Assembly (NCBI RefSeq): GCF_002770725.1
Contig: NZ_NQVN01000014.1
Span: forward strand, 1 to 64,000
Source: Pleomorphomonas carboxyditropha
GTDB lineage: Bacteria > Pseudomonadota > Alphaproteobacteria > Rhizobiales > Pleomorphomonadaceae
Reading direction: 5' to 3'
DNA: 64,000 bases
The notes under the pieces were generated by a model. It ran no database searches, was not told the origin of the DNA, and worked only from the letters and a program-made list of their open reading frames with translations. The position numbers and the translations under genes are program-made. Below, piece by piece: positions 61,201 through 64,000 of this stretch. Each line of letters starts with the position of its first letter. The first letter of the stretch is position 1.

Positions 61201-62842
61201 GGACGACGCGCTGCTCGAGACGCTGCAGGCTCGCTTCGAGTTCCTGACCAAGACGGCCAACACGCCGTCCCGCTTCACCGAGCAGCTCACCGGCGCCAAC
61301 GCCAAGCGCCTCATCCTCGACCGCGACAACTACTATGCCATGACCGGTGGTCACGGCGGCTGCCGCGGCTGTGGCGAGGTGACGGCGCTGCGCCTGATCA
61401 TGGCGGCGAACAATGCTCTCCAGGGCCGCGCCCGCAAGGAGCACATCGCCGACGTCGAAGCGCTGGTCGCCAAGCTGGAAGCCAAGCTCGCCACGGTGAC
61501 CGACGAGGCGCGCGCCGCGCGCATCAAGTCGTCGCTCGAGACGATCAACCACCATCTCTTCCTCCTGGAGAGCGGCCCGACGGGCGAAGGCCCGGCGGCG
61601 GCGGTGATCGCCAACTCGACCGGCTGCTCGAGCGTCTACTCGTCGACCTTCCCCTACAACCCCTACCGCGATCCGTGGGTGAACAGCCTGTTCCAGGATG
61701 CCCCCGCGCTCGCCAAGGGCATCTACGAAGGCATCGCGGCGGATGTGCTCGTCAACTTCCGGGCCATGCGCATCGCCGAGCTGGAGCTCGACGACAAGTA
61801 TGATCCGTCGGTGCACGACAAGATGTTCCGCACCTTCGGCTGGGAGCAGTTCAGCGAGACCGAGCTCGGCCGCCTGCCGACCGTGTTCTCGATCGGCGGC
61901 GACGGCGCCACCTACGACATCGGCTTCGGCGCGCTGTCGCGGTTGCTGTCGACCAAGACGCCGATCAAGGTGATCGTGGTCAACACCGGCGTGTACTCCA
62001 ACACCGGCGGCCAGGCCTCGACCTCCTCGCTGATCGGCCAGGACTCCGACCTCGCCCGCTATGGCGCGGCGCATGCCGGCAAGACCGACAACCGCAAGGA
62101 ACTCGGCCTGATCGCCGCCTTCCACCCGGCGGTGATGGTGGTGCAGACCGCCACCGCCATCCAGGGCCACTTCCTGAAGAACGTCCTCTCCGCCCTGTCG
62201 CGGACGACGTCGCCGGCCATCATCGACGTCTACACGCCCTGCCAGGGCGAGCAGGGCATCGGTGACGACGTGTCGAGCGAGCATGCCCGCCTCGCCGTCG
62301 AGAGCCGCACCAGCCCGGTCTACGTCCACAATCCGGACGGCGGCTCGGTGCTGAAGGAGCGCTTCTCGCTGGACGGCAACCCCGACGTCGAGCAGGACTG
62401 GACGACCCTCGTCCTGACCTACAAGGACGCCGATGGCAACGAGCAGACCAAGGAAGTGCCGCTCACCCCGGCCCACTTCGCTCACCAGGAAGGCCGCTTC
62501 AAGAAGCAGTTCACCGGCAAGCCGCTTGCCGATGACGTCAACAACGCCGTGTCGATCGACGAGTTCATCGACCTCAGCGAAGAGGACCGGGTCGGCAAGA
62601 TCCCGTTCATCTGGGAAGTCAAGAAGGGCAAGCTGATCCGCTTCCCGGTGCCGGCCCAGATCGTTCGCCTGGTCGAGGAGCGCCGCCGCTTCTGGCGCAC
62701 GCTGCAGAACCTCGCCGGCATCGACGCCGCCAAGCTCGACGAAGCCCATCAGGCCGAACTCGACGCCCTGCAGAGCCGCTACGACGAGGCTCTGGCGGAG
62801 ATCGATACGCTGAAGGGCGCTACGACCAGCGCCGCCGAGTAA
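58214..62842 (+). CDS. nifJ: pyruvate:ferredoxin (flavodoxin) oxidoreductase, extra-long form
   Basis: A 1542-residue single-chain PFOR that oxidises pyruvate and CoA to acetyl-CoA and CO2, reducing ferredoxin or flavodoxin. The usual form has about 1170–1200 residues. Domain I carries YPITPSTEISE. Two ferredoxin-type clusters are intact: Cys845/848/851/855 (CTACLECTLVC) and Cys976/979/982/986 (CSGCLECTTVC). Proximal-cluster ligands are Cys1050, Cys1053, Cys1138 and Cys1343. The thiamine-diphosphate motif is GGDGATYDIG (Asp1230). Extra length comes from inserts, one of about 60 helical residues between Cys1053 and Cys1138, and from a C-terminal extension of nearly 200 residues. The start is uncertain (58139, 58205 or 58214). 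An FNR-like box precedes it and a terminator follows. Confidence 0.93.
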   Translation: MSAKYPGLPTVINGNGAVAHVMGQVCGGVIGYPITPSTEISEIYESFRAGGGCNVWGRHPFFYEPEGEHSAQSGALGAALTGGKFISNASSSQGILYGLESHYVTVGKKAGGFVLQVAARVVSKHSLNVMAGHDDVYSLLPTGYTILFGANPQEAADLAAISYKVSALSLVPVANAMDGFATSHMLSEAKMPEPALLKEFLGDPTGRIKCPTVAQEILFGAKGRAYQLRQWLVRKKDAFTVANTAALKAYIDANEEAIEADNEGKLIEAVGKWVPADLQGQFKRQWLNAWEKGTRQLVPALVDIHNPGLTGGVQNQPDFQSGAADHRTHFVVDVPKFVKQAMDEYGALTGRQYSPVMTYKTEDADYVMIGLGSVTDDVEAVVDYLRSKGRKVGSIAIKLLQPFPEAELIAAIAGKKAVTVLERSDDTALTGFVTQALFKARENADGGRHEGIPAIDKLPKVTTAIFGLGGHDLQSRHIVAAFDNMEAARNNPFVYLGSQFFSKNPNARMSEVQAKLKAAYPQTEFMALETGENPRLLPEDAFRVRFHSVGGYGTIATGKLLTDILAGALGLYSKAAPKYGSEKSGAPTNYYITLSPEPVKITNAEIEDVEIVISPDHKVFAHSNPLRGLAKGGTFILQTSKTPLEAWLDMPASARKAIRDREIKFLVVDAFAVASKNAPSPELATRMMGIAFIGALCGHEKRITAGADRAAILEKVRQQISKKFGAKGDAVVAGNMAVIAEGAEATHEVAYNDEAFKAAEANAPVVHARSVAISASICSLDTNSPAGIFDADYYEDMLAGPFRDGTIGESPVLPGTGMFMPAGSAAMKDKGLFRRQVPVFDAEKCTACLECTLVCPDAAMPSTVHEIDDLVATAARQIDVPEDRRAEIADKVPAIATAIREVYRAQPKARAFHEIFAQVAPGVAAGDASLALDFDKMTTVLANFPVARTRLFFDQTEKKTPGSGALYSVGLDPWKCSGCLECTTVCGSDALIQTEQDDALLETLQARFEFLTKTANTPSRFTEQLTGANAKRLILDRDNYYAMTGGHGGCRGCGEVTALRLIMAANNALQGRARKEHIADVEALVAKLEAKLATVTDEARAARIKSSLETINHHLFLLESGPTGEGPAAAVIANSTGCSSVYSSTFPYNPYRDPWVNSLFQDAPALAKGIYEGIAADVLVNFRAMRIAELELDDKYDPSVHDKMFRTFGWEQFSETELGRLPTVFSIGGDGATYDIGFGALSRLLSTKTPIKVIVVNTGVYSNTGGQASTSSLIGQDSDLARYGAAHAGKTDNRKELGLIAAFHPAVMVVQTATAIQGHFLKNVLSALSRTTSPAIIDVYTPCQGEQGIGDDVSSEHARLAVESRTSPVYVHNPDGGSVLKERFSLDGNPDVEQDWTTLVLTYKDADGNEQTKEVPLTPAHFAHQEGRFKKQFTGKPLADDVNNAVSIDEFIDLSEEDRVGKIPFIWEVKKGKLIRFPVPAQIVRLVEERRRFWRTLQNLAGIDAAKLDEAHQAELDALQSRYDEALAEIDTLKGATTSAAE

Positions 62843-62865
62843 TCGGCCTCAATACCAAGATGATC

Positions 62866-62899
62866 GGGCCGCCGGGAAACCGGCGGCCCTTTTGTTTTT
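62866..62899 (+). terminator. intrinsic terminator of nifJ
   Basis: A perfect 10-bp stem GGGCCGCCGG / CCGGCGGCCC with a GAAA tetraloop is followed by TTTTGTTTTT. Confidence 0.92.
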
Positions 62900-62939
62900 G
62901 CACGCCGTCGGAATGGCAAGCTCCGGCGGAAAGCCTGCG

Positions 62940-63863
62940 TCAAGCCGGCAGGCCGCGGTGCAGACTGCGGTAGCGGGCGGGCGACTGGCCGAGAATGCGG
63001 CGGAAGGTGGCGGCGAAGGCGCTGTCGGAGGCATAGCCGAGGGACTGGGCGATGCGCGGCAAGGGCTCGTCGCCACGCCGAAGCCGGGCAGCCGCGAGCC
63101 GCATGCGCCATGCCGCGAGATAGTCGATCGGCGGGGCGCCGACAGTGGCGCGGAACCGCTCGGCGAAGGCCGAGCGCGATTGGCCGGCGATGCGGGCGAG
63201 TTCGTCCACCGTCCAGCGGCGGGCCGGCTCGGCATGGATGGCGCGCAGCGCCGGGGCGAGACGCCGGTCGCCGAGCCCTGCGAGCCAGCCCGGATGATGC
63301 GCCGTTCCGCGGGCGAGATAGGCACGCAGCACGTGGATGAAGATCAGGCGCAGAAGGTCGTTGCAGGCGATGCGCGACCCTGGCGCTCCGCCGTTCCATT
63401 CGGCATCGAGCTGCTCCAGCAGCCAGGCGATGGGACCGGCTTCCTCGCGGCGGATGACGACGATCGGCGGCAGGGCATCGGTCAGCAACGCGCCGTCCAC
63501 CGTATCGAGGTTGACGCTGCCGCCGAGGAGGACGAAATCCCGACCGTCGCCGACCGCGACGTCGAGGCTGCCGCCGGCGAAAACGTCTCGCGCCGGGATC
63601 GGCCGTAGCTTCGGATCGCTGCAAAGCGTGAAGGCCTTGCCGCTGACCACCAGGCAATCTCCCTCCCCGACCCGCAGCGGCGCCTCGCCGTCCTGAATCA
63701 GCCAGGCGCCGCCATGGCGGATCGCGTTGAACTTGACGTAGGACGGCGGCGGGAAGGCGACCGACCAGGGGCCGCCGGCGGCGAAACGGACCGAGAAGAG
63801 GGCGTGCGCGTCGATGGCGCTCAGCACGTCAGACAGCGCATCCTGCGTATTCTGGACGATCAC
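62940..63863 (-). CDS. AraC-family regulator with cupin-6 N-terminal domain
   Basis: A 307-residue regulator. The N-terminal half is the cupin-6 ligand domain (ALSDVLSAIDAHALFSVRFAAGGPW, GDCLVVSGKAFTLCSD, FVLLGGSVNLD) and the C-terminal half has two HTH units (RRWTVDELARIAGQSRSAFAERFRATVG, LPRIAQSLGYASDSAFAATFRRILGQSPARYR). GTG at 63863 is preferred because family N-termini start near there; an ATG at 63944 would begin almost on the facing gene. It is divergent from a truncated oxidoreductase gene, and such regulator pairs normally control the neighbour. Confidence 0.84.
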   Translation of the reverse strand: MIVQNTQDALSDVLSAIDAHALFSVRFAAGGPWSVAFPPPSYVKFNAIRHGGAWLIQDGEAPLRVGEGDCLVVSGKAFTLCSDPKLRPIPARDVFAGGSLDVAVGDGRDFVLLGGSVNLDTVDGALLTDALPPIVVIRREEAGPIAWLLEQLDAEWNGGAPGSRIACNDLLRLIFIHVLRAYLARGTAHHPGWLAGLGDRRLAPALRAIHAEPARRWTVDELARIAGQSRSAFAERFRATVGAPPIDYLAAWRMRLAAARLRRGDEPLPRIAQSLGYASDSAFAATFRRILGQSPARYRSLHRGLPA

Positions 63864-63955
63864 GACGAAAACCCGGAGTTTCGAAGCTGGGAACGCCGAG
63901 AACCTAACCGATATGAAGCGCGGACACCAGCACGAGAGAACCAAGGAGTGACGAC

Positions 63956-64000
63956 ATGTCCGAACAGAAACCCATCGGGTCCCGCTTCAACGGCGCGAGC
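63956..64000 (+). CDS. start of a probable SDR-family oxidoreductase, cut by the window edge
   Basis: Only 15 codons are visible (MSEQKPIGSRFNGAS). AAGGAG stands 7 nt before the ATG at 63956. The N-terminus resembles that of short-chain dehydrogenases which start with ...KPIGSGFGAAST and are often found next to cupin-6 AraC regulators. The assignment is tentative; the NAD-binding motif would lie beyond the edge. Confidence 0.45.
   Translation, partial: MSEQKPIGSRFNGAS

Noticed and set aside
58103-62749. A 1548-codon open frame antisense to nifJ
   Set aside because: It mirrors the codon phase of nifJ; its translation is rich in Val, Gly, Arg, Asp and His without any domain. Long antisense frames are expected in GC-rich genes. 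The same holds for antisense frames over feoB, addB, divL and GH38.

Overview
The window is GC-rich, densely coded chromosomal DNA from an alphaproteobacterium, most likely of the order Hyphomicrobiales (Rhizobiales). The evidence is the gene order divL – tsaE/amgK – murU – addB – addA – trxA, the fused TsaE–phosphotransferase, the DivL-type pseudo-kinase, and a RIME-like palindromic intergenic repeat. A pyruvate:ferredoxin oxidoreductase behind an FNR/FixK-like box, together with feoABC, suggests a facultatively anaerobic, possibly diazotrophic lifestyle (a Pleomorphomonas-like organism would fit). The genus is an inference, not a proof.

Layout. (1) 1–2.5 kb: right edge of a surface-polysaccharide locus (NusG/RfaH-like factor, NAD-dependent sugar epimerase, UDP-glucose dehydrogenase), on the minus strand. 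(2) 2.9–9.9 kb: a probable Amadori-compound (fructosyl-amino acid) cluster: GntR/HutC regulator, SIS-domain deglycase, PfkB kinase, LacI regulator, polar amino-acid ABC binding protein and a fused permease–ATPase. (3) 9.9–13.9 kb: cardiolipin synthase and catalase-peroxidase KatG. (4) 14.0–21.0 kb: a complete D-allose operon, alsR-alsB-alsA-alsC-alsE-alsK-rpiB. (5) 21.2–30.9 kb: two ROK regulators and an alpha-mannoside operon (CUT1 ABC importer plus GH38 alpha-mannosidase) with a divergent MsmK/UgpC-type ATPase. (6) 31.1–38.2 kb: a LacI-controlled fructan/sucrose operon (CUT1 importer, intracellular GH32, dedicated ATPase). (7) 38.2–40.3 kb: AraC regulator and a xylitol/sorbitol-type dehydrogenase. 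(8) 40.6–54.4 kb: core genes ahcY, divL, tsaE-amgK, murU, addB, addA, trxA. (9) 54.5–57.5 kb: feoABC ferrous-iron uptake. (10) 58.2–62.9 kb: a very long nifJ-type PFOR. (11) 62.9–64 kb: an AraC regulator divergent from a truncated oxidoreductase gene.

How it fits together. From about 3 to 40 kb the window is a run of sugar-scavenging modules. Most have their own importer, first cytoplasmic enzymes and local repressor. Several layout rules recur: regulators sit divergent from or at the head of the genes they probably control, enzyme and permease genes overlap by 4 bp (ATGA), and in all four ABC operons one or more strong hairpins lie just downstream of the solute-binding-protein gene, as expected for raising binding protein above membrane components.

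No rRNA, tRNA, CRISPR array, insertion sequence or phage gene was seen. I did not find a clearly unprecedented multi-gene system. The most promising points are the two-regulator Amadori cluster with a shared TGACGTCA operator core, the hairpin architecture of the transport operons, and the unusual PFOR.
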